From the NCBI RefSeq assembly GCF_003382365.1, contig NZ_QTSU01000001.1, positions 558,001 through 622,000 on the forward strand: a stretch of DNA of 64,000 nt. Reading direction: 5' to 3'. The translations under genes were made by a program, and so were the position numbers. This DNA is from Lysobacter silvisoli. Lineage in GTDB: Bacteria; Pseudomonadota; Gammaproteobacteria; Xanthomonadales; Xanthomonadaceae. The notes under the pieces were generated by a model. That model saw only the letters and a program-made list of their open reading frames with translations, had not been told where the DNA came from and searched no databases. Below are positions 40,407-50,317 of the stretch, one piece after another; positions within the stretch are counted from its first letter, which is position 1, and the number at the start of each line of letters is the position of its first letter.

Positions 40407-43169
40407 ATGAACGCGGTAGAAATTGAAGAGGCCCTGTCGGCCCTGGCCATTGAACCGTTCGATGGGACAGAGTTTCCGTTCGCGTTCCTGCTGGCCTTCG
40501 GCAACAAGGAAACGACCATAAAGCGGCTGCGCAAGGGTGACAGCAACGCCTCGGACGTGCCTGGCGGGGTGCTCCAGCGCAACAACATCCACATCGCGAC
40601 CTGCGCGCCGGGCAAGGTCCGCGAAACGTTCCAGGCTTTGCGGACCAGCACAAAGACGGCCCAAGCCAAGGCCAAGTTCATCCTGGCGGCCGATGGCGAG
40701 ACGCTGGAAGCTGAGGACCTGATCAGCGGCGAACCGCTGGCCTGTCCTTTTCCGGAGTTCCCCGACCACTTCGGCTTCTTCCTGCCGTTAGCCGGGATTT
40801 CCACCATCAAGGAGATCAAGGACAACCCGGTGGACGTGCGCGCCACCGGGCGGCTGAACAAGCTCTACGTCGAGTTGCTGCAGAACAACAAGGACTGGGC
40901 CACCGACGAGCGCCGGGCGGACATGAATCACTTCATGGCTCGCCTGGTGTTCTGCTTTTTCGCCGAAGACACCGACATTTTCCAGGGGGTCAGTCTGTTT
41001 ACCCGAACCCTGGAGCAGATGACCGAGCGCGATGGCTCGAACACCCATGAGGTGCTCGAAACCATCTTTCGTGCCATGAACGTTCAAGGGGATGAGCGCG
41101 CCGCCGCCAAGCTGCCGCGATGGGCGGAACAATTCCCCTACGTCAACGGAGGCTTGTTCTCAGGTAGCACCGACGTGCCGCGGTTCACCCGCACAGCTCG
41201 CGCATATCTTTTGCGCGCGGGCGAATTGAACTGGAAGGAGATTAACCCGGACATTTTCGGATCCATGATTCAGGCTGTGGCTGATGAGGAGGAGCGCGGC
41301 GCTCTGGGAATGCACTACACCAGCGTTCCTAACATCCTTAAGGTGCTGAACCCGCTGTTTCTCGACGACCTGCGCGCCCAGTTGGAAGCCGCTGGGGACA
41401 ATAAGGTGAAGCTGTTGAACCTGCGCAAGCGCATGGCCAGAATCCGCGTGTTCGACCCGGCCTGTGGTAGCGGCAACTTCCTAGTCATTGCGTACAAGCA
41501 GATGCGCGCGATTGAGGCGGAGATCAACCAGCGTCGGGGCGAGCCAGATTTGCGGACAGAGATCCCGCTGACCAACTTTCGTGGCATCGAACTGCGCGAC
41601 TTCCCCGCGGAAATCGCGCGTTTGGCACTCATCATCGCTGAGTTCCAGTGCGACGTACTCTACCGCGGCCAGAAGGAAGCCCTGGCTGAGGTGCTGCCCT
41701 TAGACGCGCAGAACTGGATCACTTGCGGCAACGCCTTGCGCCTGGACTGGCTGGCTATCTGCCCACCGACTGGAACGGGTGTGAAGCTGGTGGGCGATGA
41801 CTTGTTCAATACGCCTCTCAACCAAGCCGAGATCGACTTCGAGAATGAGGGTGGGGAGACATACATCTGCGGCAACCCGCCGTATCGCGGAAGCAAATGG
41901 CAATCCACTGATCAGAAGGTGGACCTGGCGAGAGCATGGGCCAAGCATCCCAAACTTGCTAAGACCACGGATTTCGTGACTGGATGGTTCGCACGCTTCT
42001 TTGACTACGCGGACAGCGTGCCCAATGCGGTTTGTGCCTTCGTTGCCACGAATAGCGTGTGTCAGGGGCAACAGGCAATCGACGTATGGCCGGTAGCGTT
42101 TCAGCGTGGTTGCGAAATTCGCTTTGCCCATACGTCGTTCAAGTGGGCCAATCTGGCCAGCAATAACGCGGGCGTGACCGTTGTGGTCGTCGGACTTGGC
42201 AAAGCGTCGGCCGAGCCGAAGAAGCTGTATCAGGATGACTTGCTTAAGCAGTGCTCGGTAATTGGTCCCTACTTGGTGCCGGATAGTCTGGCTTATGTGC
42301 AAAAGGCCAGTGAACCCATTGGGGAGCAGTCAATCATGCTGTTCGGCAACATGCCGCGCGACGGAGGCCATCTGTTTCTGGACAGCGATGTGGCCGCAAA
42401 GGTCATGGCCGAAGATGCAGTTGCACGGCCTTTCATCAAGCGGTTCGTTGGCTCGGATGAATTGATAAATGGCAGGCAGCGATACTGTCTTTGGATCGAG
42501 GATAACGAAGTCGAGGAAGCAAGGGGAAGTCAGTTCGTTGTGGAACGATTGAAGCTGGTGGCGGAAAGTCGCAGCAAGTCGGATGCAGAATCCACACGCA
42601 GCTTCGCCAGACAGCCGCACCGTTTCGTACAAATCGCCGGATCCGCTAGAAATTCGGTCATCGTGGTCCCGCGCGTTTCGTCCGAAAGTCGGCCATTCCT
42701 GCCGGTTGACTACCTGACATCTGACTTCATTATCGGTGATCGGAATTTTGCACTCTATGACGCCCCGCTTTGGAATCTTGCCTTGGTTGCCTCGCGGCTT
42801 CACTGGGTCTGGATTGGAGCGGTATGTGTTCGACTGGAAATGCGATTCTCGTATTCCAACACCTTGGGCTGGAATACGTTCCCTGTCCCCAAGTTGACCG
42901 AACAGAACAAGGTCGACCTGACGCGCTGCGCCGAAGACATTCTGCTTGCGCGCGAAGTTCACTTTCCGGCCACCATTGCCGACCTTTATGACCCAGAAGG
43001 AATGCCAGATAACCTTCGTCTGGCCCACGAGCGCAACGACGAAGTGCTGGAGCGGATCTACATCGGCCGGCGTTTTCGCAACGACACCGAGCGCTTGGAA
43101 AAGTTGTTCGACCTCTACACCAAGATGACGGTCGGCCAGTCAAGACTGCAGAAGGGGAAGGCGAAATGA
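40407..43169 (+). CDS. MmeI-like DNA methyltransferase without a visible nuclease
   Basis: 920 residues, close to MmeI length. SAM motif I is Asp350-PACGSG (DPACGSGNFLV) and motif IV is Asn490-Pro-Pro-Tyr (NPPYRG), the pair of gamma-class N6-adenine methyltransferases. A helical spacer (150-340) and a C-terminal target-recognition part (540-900) fit the MmeI layout. In MmeI the first 150 residues hold a D-ExK nuclease; here they read KETTIKRLRKGDSNASDVPG and contain no such motif, so the protein should modify and not cut. The cutting role would fall to the downstream genes. Confidence 0.88.
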   Translation: MNAVEIEEALSALAIEPFDGTEFPFAFLLAFGNKETTIKRLRKGDSNASDVPGGVLQRNNIHIATCAPGKVRETFQALRTSTKTAQAKAKFILAADGETLEAEDLISGEPLACPFPEFPDHFGFFLPLAGISTIKEIKDNPVDVRATGRLNKLYVELLQNNKDWATDERRADMNHFMARLVFCFFAEDTDIFQGVSLFTRTLEQMTERDGSNTHEVLETIFRAMNVQGDERAAAKLPRWAEQFPYVNGGLFSGSTDVPRFTRTARAYLLRAGELNWKEINPDIFGSMIQAVADEEERGALGMHYTSVPNILKVLNPLFLDDLRAQLEAAGDNKVKLLNLRKRMARIRVFDPACGSGNFLVIAYKQMRAIEAEINQRRGEPDLRTEIPLTNFRGIELRDFPAEIARLALIIAEFQCDVLYRGQKEALAEVLPLDAQNWITCGNALRLDWLAICPPTGTGVKLVGDDLFNTPLNQAEIDFENEGGETYICGNPPYRGSKWQSTDQKVDLARAWAKHPKLAKTTDFVTGWFARFFDYADSVPNAVCAFVATNSVCQGQQAIDVWPVAFQRGCEIRFAHTSFKWANLASNNAGVTVVVVGLGKASAEPKKLYQDDLLKQCSVIGPYLVPDSLAYVQKASEPIGEQSIMLFGNMPRDGGHLFLDSDVAAKVMAEDAVARPFIKRFVGSDELINGRQRYCLWIEDNEVEEARGSQFVVERLKLVAESRSKSDAESTRSFARQPHRFVQIAGSARNSVIVVPRVSSESRPFLPVDYLTSDFIIGDRNFALYDAPLWNLALVASRLHWVWIGAVCVRLEMRFSYSNTLGWNTFPVPKLTEQNKVDLTRCAEDILLAREVHFPATIADLYDPEGMPDNLRLAHERNDEVLERIYIGRRFRNDTERLEKLFDLYTKMTVGQSRLQKGKAK

Positions 43170-43933
43170 GCCTTCTTGCTTTCCAGATGTGGGAGCTCAT
43201 GCGGCAAGACTGGATGGCGGAACATCGTTTCTATGTCGAGCAAGCTCGTAAGAGGTTGCTGTCTCAGTTCGACAGTATGGAAGAAGAAGCCGATAGGGCC
43301 GCCGAGGAGCACTTAGGGCAGATTTCGCAATTCTTCGATCCTGATGTACACGATGAGGTCGATTTTTATGAGTCGGCTCACGATAAGGGCATTGAGTTCT
43401 ACCAGCTGTTGAGTGACATGCAGGAGCGAACGCGACTGAGTGTCGTCGCCGGGATGTATCACGAATGGGGCAAGAAGCTGCGGGAGTGGCTTACGAGGGA
43501 GCTGCGCGGCTGGCATCGCGGTGAGAATGTCCTAAGGTCCATCTGGAAGGCCGATATCCCTTCAGTACTCGACTTGCTTTTCGTGTTCGACTTCGACGCC
43601 AGAGGGGTCACCGGATACAAGCGATTGGACGCGATGCGCCTTGTCGTGAATGTATTCAAGCATGGGGATGGGCCTTCGCTCGACGAACTGAAGGAGAAGT
43701 ATCCCGAGTTCGTTCCAGACCCGCTTGGCGGTGATGGGGAATATCGATCCCGCTTCCTCGACCACACCAATATGAAGGTCACGGACGAACACCTCGACCA
43801 GTTTTCGGAAGCGATTCTGGAATTCTGGCAGGCGGTTCCCAAGGAGCTGTGGCTCAAGCATGAAGAGGTAGAGGTCCCCAAGTGGTTCGAGAAGGCATAT
43901 CTAAAGGACAGAGCGGAACATGAGCGCGCCTGA
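43166..43933 (+). CDS. Unknown alpha-helical protein between methyltransferase and helicase
   Basis: 255 residues. It overlaps the methyltransferase stop by four bases (ATGA) and the helicase start by 14, so it is made with both. Largely helical: MAEHRFYVEQARKRLLSQFD, ERTRLSVVAGMYHEWGKKLR. The segment AMRLVVNVFKHGDGPSLDEL recalls HEPN-like ends, but R-x7-H does not fit the R-x4-6-H rule. No family recognised. Its fixed position suggests an adaptor or effector in the complex. Confidence 0.75.
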   Translation: MSLLAFQMWELMRQDWMAEHRFYVEQARKRLLSQFDSMEEEADRAAEEHLGQISQFFDPDVHDEVDFYESAHDKGIEFYQLLSDMQERTRLSVVAGMYHEWGKKLREWLTRELRGWHRGENVLRSIWKADIPSVLDLLFVFDFDARGVTGYKRLDAMRLVVNVFKHGDGPSLDELKEKYPEFVPDPLGGDGEYRSRFLDHTNMKVTDEHLDQFSEAILEFWQAVPKELWLKHEEVEVPKWFEKAYLKDRAEHERA

Positions 43934-46025
43934 AAACCCGACAAACCAGTACACCGTTCCGTCGGTGTCCATCGCCACGGCGCGAACGGGGGCTTCCAGC
44001 AAGGTCAACGCGTTGGGCATGCGTCCCATGCAAGAGCGCGCCTATGCCAAGCGTGGCGAGCAACACCTGCTTATCAAGTCACCGCCGGCGTCGGGCAAAT
44101 CGCGGGCGCTGATGTTCATTGCCTTGGACAAGATCCAGAACCAGGGCTTGAAGCAGGCCATCATCGTGGTGCCCGAGCGCTCGATTGGCGGCAGCTTCTC
44201 CGACGAGAAGCTCACCGAGCAGGGTTTCTGGGCCGACTGGGTGGTTAGGCCGCAATGGAACTTGTGCAACGCTCCGGGCGAGGACAACGGTAAGGTGGCA
44301 CCGTCCAAGGTCAAGGCCGTGGGGGTTTTCCTGGCCAGCGACGACACGGTGCTGGTGTGCACGCACGCCACGTTCCGGTTCGCTGTGGACGAGTTCGGCA
44401 TCGAGGCCTTCGACGGCCGCCTGATCGCCATCGACGAGTTCCACCACGTCAGCAGCAACCCGGACAACAAGCTGGGCAGCCAACTGGGCCAGTTGATTGC
44501 GCGCGGTCAAGTCCACGTGGTGGCCATGACCGGCTCCTACTTCCGCGGCGACACCGTGGCAGTGCTGGCGCCCGAGGACGAGGCTAGGTTCGAGACGGTG
44601 ACTTACACCTACTACGAACAGCTCAACGGCTACACCTACCTCAAGTCGCTCGACATCGGCTATTTCTTCTATACCGGTCGGTATCTGGACGCCATCATGA
44701 AGGTGCTGGACCCGTCGCAGAAGACCATCGTCCACATCCCCAACGTCAACGCTCGCGAGAGTCTGAAAGACAAGCACAAGGAAGTGGACGAAATCCTGGA
44801 GGCCTTGGGCGAATGGAAGGGCCGCGACGAGGCCACAGGCTTCCACCTCATTGAGCTCAAGGACGGGCGCACCATCAGGGTGGCCGACCTGGTCGACGAC
44901 AGTGACGCGACGCGGCGCTCCAAGGTGCTTTCCGCCTTGAAGGACCCCGCCCAGAAGGACAACCGCGATAACGTCGACATCATCATTGCCTTGGGTATGG
45001 CCAAGGAAGGGTTCGATTGGATCTGGTGCGAACATGCGCTGACCATCGGCTACCGCAGCAGCCTGACCGAGATCGTGCAGATCATCGGGCGGGCCACCCG
45101 TGATGCTCCGGGCAAGGAGCGCTCCCGCTTCACCAACCTCATCGCCGAGCCGGCCGCGGACGAGGCGGCTGTGGTCGATGCGGTGAACGACACCTTGAAG
45201 GCGATCGCCGCCAGCCTGCTGATGGAACAGGTGCTAGCGCCGCGTTTCGATTTCACGCCGAAGAACCTGGGCCCGAAGGAGGGGTTCGACTACGGCGAAG
45301 GCGGCTACCAGGAAGGCAAGTCCAACGTAGGTGTGAACGCCAAGACCGGCGAGGTCCACGTGGAGGTCAATGGACTCGCTGTCCCAAAGTCTGCCGAAGC
45401 CGCACGGATCTGTCGCGAGGACTTGAACGAGGTCATTACTAGTTTCATCCAGGACAAGACCGCCCTGGAGCGGGGCCTATTCGACAAGGACAACACGCTG
45501 CCTGAGGAGCTGACCCAGGTCCAGTTAGGCAAGATCGTGCGCGATCGTTATCCCGAGTTAAATGATGAAGACCAGGAGGCGGTGCGCCAGCACGCCATTG
45601 CGGTGTTGAACATAACCCAACAGGCAAAGCAGGCCTTGGCCGTAGCAGAGGAGAAGGCTGAGTACGGCAGTACCTCGCTGATCGATGGCGTGCGCAAGTT
45701 CGTCAACGTCCGGGATCTGGACATTGACCTGATCGACCGTATCAACCCGTTCGACGCCGCTTACGCTGTGCTGGCCAAGGCGATGGACGAGAAGGTCCTG
45801 CGCCAAGTCCAAGCCAGCATCGCTGCCAAGCGCGTGGCTATCCCACTCGATGAGGCCCGCGACCTGGCCAAGCGAGCACTGCTGTTCAAGAACGAGCGGG
45901 GCAGGGCGCCGGACATCAATTCGCCAGATGCCTGGGAGCGCAAGATGGCCGAGGGCGTGGCCGCACTCGCGCGGCACCTCGCTCAGCAGAAGGCCGCCGA
46001 GGTACGCGGGGGCACGAATGGCTGA
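43920..46025 (+). CDS. DEAD/DEAH-type SF2 helicase
   Basis: 701 residues. Walker A SPPASGKS at 54-61 (motif I), DEFH at 172-175 (motif II), AMTGSYF (motif III), and QIIGRATRD (motif VI), where the second RecA domain ends. A C-terminal region of about 280 residues, partly helical (EEKAEYGSTSLIDGVRKF), is unlike common helicases. The start overlaps the previous gene by 14 bases and the stop overlaps the GIY-YIG start by eight. SF2 helicases of this kind drive restriction and defence complexes. Confidence 0.9.
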   Translation: MSAPENPTNQYTVPSVSIATARTGASSKVNALGMRPMQERAYAKRGEQHLLIKSPPASGKSRALMFIALDKIQNQGLKQAIIVVPERSIGGSFSDEKLTEQGFWADWVVRPQWNLCNAPGEDNGKVAPSKVKAVGVFLASDDTVLVCTHATFRFAVDEFGIEAFDGRLIAIDEFHHVSSNPDNKLGSQLGQLIARGQVHVVAMTGSYFRGDTVAVLAPEDEARFETVTYTYYEQLNGYTYLKSLDIGYFFYTGRYLDAIMKVLDPSQKTIVHIPNVNARESLKDKHKEVDEILEALGEWKGRDEATGFHLIELKDGRTIRVADLVDDSDATRRSKVLSALKDPAQKDNRDNVDIIIALGMAKEGFDWIWCEHALTIGYRSSLTEIVQIIGRATRDAPGKERSRFTNLIAEPAADEAAVVDAVNDTLKAIAASLLMEQVLAPRFDFTPKNLGPKEGFDYGEGGYQEGKSNVGVNAKTGEVHVEVNGLAVPKSAEAARICREDLNEVITSFIQDKTALERGLFDKDNTLPEELTQVQLGKIVRDRYPELNDEDQEAVRQHAIAVLNITQQAKQALAVAEEKAEYGSTSLIDGVRKFVNVRDLDIDLIDRINPFDAAYAVLAKAMDEKVLRQVQASIAAKRVAIPLDEARDLAKRALLFKNERGRAPDINSPDAWERKMAEGVAALARHLAQQKAAEVRGGTNG

Positions 46026-47205
46026 CATGGAAGACGAAGACCTGCTAGCCGCGCTAGGTGTCGAAGTTGCGCCCATCAAGACTGGCAGTCACACACCCCA
46101 GGAAGAACGGCTTATCGCTGGATTCGAAGACATCCTGCGCTTCGTCGAGATCCATGGTCGTGCGCCTGAGCACGGCGAAGAACGCGACATTTTCGAGCGG
46201 CTCTACGCAGCGCGGCTTGACCGCCTACGTGCCCTCACGTCCGCGCGTCCGCTACTCGTGCCAATGGACACGCCTGGCCTGCTGGCCACGGCGCCTAGCA
46301 GAGCCACGCCCGAGGCGGCCGAAGGGCTAGATGACGAAGCCCTGCTGGCCGAGTTGGGCTTGGCCGGCACTGCCGGCAGCGACGACATCACCCAACTCCG
46401 CCATGTCCGTCCCTTCGAAGAGCGCAAGGCTGCCGAGGACATCGCCAACCGCACCAAGTGCGAGGATTTCGAGCGCTTCCAGCCGCTGTTCGAGCGGGTC
46501 GAGACCGACCTGAAATCGGGTGTGCGCAAGACCTTGCGCTTCGGGCGCGACGCTAGTGTGGCCGAGGGCAATTTCTTCATCCTCGGTGGGCAAATGGTCT
46601 ACGTCGCCGAGATGGGAGAGACGTTCCGCACGCCCAACGGCGAGCCCGACGCCCGTCTGCGCGTCATCTTCTCCAACGGGACGGAAAGCAACCTGTTGCA
46701 GCGCTCCCTCCAGCGGGCACTCTACAAGGACGACACGGGCCGGCGCATCACCGATGCGGACGCCGGGCCGTTGTTCGGCGACACGATGGAGCCTGACGAC
46801 ATCGTAAATGGGACCATCTACGTCCTGCGCAGCCTGTCCGGCCACCCGTTCGTGGCCGAGCACCGCGAACTCATCCACAAGATCGGCATTACCGGCGGCA
46901 AGGTCGAGACCCGAATTGCCAACGCTGCTACCGATGCGACCTACCTGTTGGCCAAGGTGGAGGTGGTGGCCACCTACAAGGTGTCCAACCTCAACCGCAC
47001 GCGCCTGGAGAACCTATTCCACCGCATCTTCCAGGAAGCCCGGTTGGATCTGACGATCGAGGACCGGTTCGGCAATCCGGTCCATCCGCGCGAGTGGTTC
47101 CTGGTGCCGCTCCACGTCATCGACGAAGCGGTGAAACGCATCCAGGACGGCACGATCACAAATTGCATTTACGATCCGTCGCGAGCGGCGTTCGTGGAAC
47201 GCTGA
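46018..47205 (+). CDS. GIY-YIG nuclease (T5orf172-like)
   Basis: 395 residues from ATG 46018. The C-terminal nuclease reads GTIYVL (265-270), then HKIGIT (287-292), with Arg299 and a Glu in LENLFH (331), the expected tyrosine-arginine-glutamate pattern. The first 260 residues hold an Ala/Glu-rich helical region and a beta domain (NFFILGGQMVYVAEMGE, LRVIFSNGTESNLLQRS) that could bind DNA or a partner. It overlaps the helicase gene by eight bases, so the two are made together. It is the best candidate for the cutting subunit. Confidence 0.9.
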   Translation: MADMEDEDLLAALGVEVAPIKTGSHTPQEERLIAGFEDILRFVEIHGRAPEHGEERDIFERLYAARLDRLRALTSARPLLVPMDTPGLLATAPSRATPEAAEGLDDEALLAELGLAGTAGSDDITQLRHVRPFEERKAAEDIANRTKCEDFERFQPLFERVETDLKSGVRKTLRFGRDASVAEGNFFILGGQMVYVAEMGETFRTPNGEPDARLRVIFSNGTESNLLQRSLQRALYKDDTGRRITDADAGPLFGDTMEPDDIVNGTIYVLRSLSGHPFVAEHRELIHKIGITGGKVETRIANAATDATYLLAKVEVVATYKVSNLNRTRLENLFHRIFQEARLDLTIEDRFGNPVHPREWFLVPLHVIDEAVKRIQDGTITNCIYDPSRAAFVER

Positions 47206-47305
47206 TCGAGAGTGAGGGTAGGGTTTTCGACTAATTGGCTATATCGCGACACGGATCCGTACCTTGTATGGCCGGGGGAGGAAGCTTGATCGATGGGAAG
47301 GTCAA

Positions 47306-50284
47306 ATGATTAGTCGCGGCTCGGAATGGCATCGATGGGATCCGCATATCCATGCGCCCGGCACCATTCTCAACAACCAATTCGACGGCACCCATCCATG
47401 GGAGACCTATCTCACAACCTTGGAAGGGCTGACCCCGAAGATCGAAGCAATCGCCGTCACCGACTACTACGTCACTGACACCTATGAGGAGTTGCTCAAA
47501 CACAAGGCCGCGGGCCGGCTGCCCTGTGTACAACTGCTTTTTCCAAATATCGAGCTTCGCCTCGACGTGGCGGCGAAGTCGGGCTTCGTTAACATCCACC
47601 TCCTGGTTAGCCCGGAAGACCCCAATCATCTTGTCGAGGTGAAACGCATCCTCAAGCGCCTGCAGTTCGGCGCGCACAACGATCGATTTGACTGCACTCG
47701 CGAGGAGCTAATCAAACTGGGAAAGCGCGCCGATCCGACGATCACCGACGATGGCGCAGCTCTCCGGCATGGTGCGACTCAGGTCAAAGTCAACTTTGAC
47801 CAGCTTCGCAAGGTCATCGCTGAAAGCGAATGGGCGAAGAAGAATATCTTGATTGCTGTGGCTGGTGGTTCAGGTGACGGCACATCGGGCCTGCGGCAGG
47901 CTGCCGACGCAACCGTGCGCCAAGAGATCGAGAAGTTCGCCCATATCATTTTTTCGAGCAGTCCCGTCCAGCGAGAATTCTGGCTGGGCCAGCGAGCCGG
48001 CATGACGGTGGGGGAACTTCGCTCGCGATATGACGGCTGCAAACCATGCCTGCATGGAAGCGACTCTCACGACCAGGAGTCCGTGGGACAGCCCGTCGGC
48101 AACAGGTTTTCGTGGATCAAGGGCGCTCTGGAATTCGATGCCCTGCGTCAGGCGTGCATCGATCCCGAGGGGCGCGCCTATGTCGGCGAACAGCCGCCTC
48201 TATCGACTTTGCCGTCACAAGTTATCTCGCATGTCAGGATCGACAACGCGGACTGGGCGGCCACACCAGATATCCCACTCAACTCCGGCCTAGTGGCCAT
48301 TATTGGCGCGAGAGGATCAGGCAAGACCGCTCTGGCCGACATGATCGCGGCCGGCTGCGATGCGATCTCCTCATCCGGTTGGGATGCGGACGAGAACATT
48401 AGCCCCTCGTTTCTAGCTCGGGCGCGCCGGTTGATGGGCGACGCGACGACGACGCTCACCTGGGGCGGTGGCGCGACCGTCACGCGCTTCCTCGATGGCA
48501 GAGACGCCAACGGCCACATGTCGTTCCCGCGTGCCAGGTATCTTTCTCAGCAGTTCGTCGAGGAGCTTTGCTCGGCAAAAGGCGTTTCCGATGGCCTGGT
48601 AGACGAGATCGAACGTGTAATCTTCGAGTCACACTCGCAGGATGATCGCCAGTGGACACTCGATTTTGCAGAACTGCGCGACCAGCAGACCGCGCGGTTT
48701 CAGCAGGCGCGTGAGCGCGAGGCCGAAGCGATCTCCGACATCTCCGACAGAATCGCCACTGAGCTCGAAAAGGAGAGCCTCGTCGCCACGCTAACAACGC
48801 AGGTCGCGCAAAAGAAGAAGCTGGTTGCGAACTACACAGCCGATCGCGCCAAACTTGTCGTCAAGGGAACCGAGGAACAGGTGGCCCGACACACCCTGCT
48901 CAGCGAGGCGGCTCAGAATCTTAAGAACAAGATCCAAGCGTTTGGGAACCAGCGCCGCACCTTCGTCGCCTTGCAGGACGAAGTTCGGAGCATGCGCGCC
49001 ACTGGCGCGCCCGAGATGCTCCGCCAAGCTCAGGCGCGACACGCCAGCAGTGGCTTCAGTGCCAAACAGTGGGACGAGTTTCTGCTGGTCTACAAGGGCG
49101 ACGTCGACAAGAGCTTGGCGGGTTATATCGCGTGGGCCGATGGTGAGGTCAGTAAACTCACGGGTGCTCCTCCGCCGTCCGGTGACCCGAACGTAGCGCT
49201 GATCCCCGACAATGCCGATCTCTCAGCGCTCCCGCTCGCACCGATCGCTGCCGAAATGATTCGCCTCGAAGCGCTGTTCAGCGCGGATAAGCTGGTTCGC
49301 GAACAATACACGGCACTGACCGGCCGCATCGCACAGGAAAATTCCGCGCTCAAGACCCTTGAGGCACGGCTCACCGATGCGCAAGGCGCCACGGCGCGCC
49401 GGAAGGACCTCCAGACGAACCGCGATGACACCTATGGCCGAGTCTTCGAGGCGATCATCAACGAACAGAATGCGCTGGCTGGCCTCTACGCGCCGCTGAT
49501 GGCTCGGCTTGCTGCGTCTTCGGGAACGCTCCAGAAGCTTGGCTTCTCGGTCCGCAGGATCGCCGACGTCCAAGCGTGGGGTTCGGTTGCGGAGAGAGAA
49601 CTCCTAGATCTGCGCAAGACCGGCCCCTTCCAAGGCCGCGGCGCACTGATCAGGGCCGCGGCTGAGACACTCAAGCCGGCGTGGGAAACTGGCTCGGCGG
49701 CCGAGGTTCAGGCTGCCATGACCACATTCATGTCCAAATACCTGAGGGACTTGCTGTCGCATGCGCCTTATGCGCCGACCCAGCAGGCCGAATTTAGGGC
49801 TTGGTCAAAACAGTTCGCGCACTGGCTTTTTGGCACCGACCACATCACTGTGCGGTACGAGATTTCGTATGACGGCATTGACATCCGCAAGCTCTCACCA
49901 GGCACCCGCGGGATCGTGCTGCTGCTCCTCTATCTTGCTCTCGATGATTCAGACGATCGGCCGCTGATCATTGACCAGCCTGAAGAGAATCTCGACCCGA
50001 AGTCCGTATTCGACGAACTTGTGGCGCTCTTCATCGCGACGAAGGCGAAGCGCCAGGTCATCATGGTCACGCACAATGCCAACCTTGTCATCAACACCGA
50101 CGCCGACCAGATCATCGTAGCGACAGCAGGACCACACCCGCCCGGCGGTCTTCCACCTATAAGCTATGTGGCGGGCGGGCTGGAGAGCGTGGCAATTCGG
50201 AAAGCCGTCTGTGACATTCTGGAGGGCGGTGAGGAAGCCTTCCGGGAGCGAGCGCGACGGCTTCGAGTTCGCCTAGACCGATAA
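47306..50284 (+). CDS. TrlF-type PHP-ABC ATPase
   Basis: 992 residues from ATG 47306, with GGAAGG before it. A PHP-type metal-dependent phosphoesterase domain covers 1-300: HIH (14-16), AVTDYY, NIHLLVSPED and GSDSHD (251-256). An SMC/RecF-like ATPase follows: Walker A GARGSGKT (334-341), a long coiled coil around 470-700, the signature LSPGTRGIVLLLL, Walker B IIDQPEENLDP and H-loop MVTHNAN. TrlF-type proteins are nuclease-ATPase fusions of defence islands. The start is 100 bases after the GIY-YIG gene, same strand. Confidence 0.92.
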   Translation: MISRGSEWHRWDPHIHAPGTILNNQFDGTHPWETYLTTLEGLTPKIEAIAVTDYYVTDTYEELLKHKAAGRLPCVQLLFPNIELRLDVAAKSGFVNIHLLVSPEDPNHLVEVKRILKRLQFGAHNDRFDCTREELIKLGKRADPTITDDGAALRHGATQVKVNFDQLRKVIAESEWAKKNILIAVAGGSGDGTSGLRQAADATVRQEIEKFAHIIFSSSPVQREFWLGQRAGMTVGELRSRYDGCKPCLHGSDSHDQESVGQPVGNRFSWIKGALEFDALRQACIDPEGRAYVGEQPPLSTLPSQVISHVRIDNADWAATPDIPLNSGLVAIIGARGSGKTALADMIAAGCDAISSSGWDADENISPSFLARARRLMGDATTTLTWGGGATVTRFLDGRDANGHMSFPRARYLSQQFVEELCSAKGVSDGLVDEIERVIFESHSQDDRQWTLDFAELRDQQTARFQQAREREAEAISDISDRIATELEKESLVATLTTQVAQKKKLVANYTADRAKLVVKGTEEQVARHTLLSEAAQNLKNKIQAFGNQRRTFVALQDEVRSMRATGAPEMLRQAQARHASSGFSAKQWDEFLLVYKGDVDKSLAGYIAWADGEVSKLTGAPPPSGDPNVALIPDNADLSALPLAPIAAEMIRLEALFSADKLVREQYTALTGRIAQENSALKTLEARLTDAQGATARRKDLQTNRDDTYGRVFEAIINEQNALAGLYAPLMARLAASSGTLQKLGFSVRRIADVQAWGSVAERELLDLRKTGPFQGRGALIRAAAETLKPAWETGSAAEVQAAMTTFMSKYLRDLLSHAPYAPTQQAEFRAWSKQFAHWLFGTDHITVRYEISYDGIDIRKLSPGTRGIVLLLLYLALDDSDDRPLIIDQPEENLDPKSVFDELVALFIATKAKRQVIMVTHNANLVINTDADQIIVATAGPHPPGGLPPISYVAGGLESVAIRKAVCDILEGGEEAFRERARRLRVRLDR

Positions 50285-50317
50285 TTCACTGGTGTCGCTC
50301 GCATTGCAGCGAATTGC

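Noticed and set aside
43166-43933. HEPN ribonuclease for the 255-aa protein.
   Set aside because: The closest candidate motif has seven residues between Arg and His; the rule is four to six.
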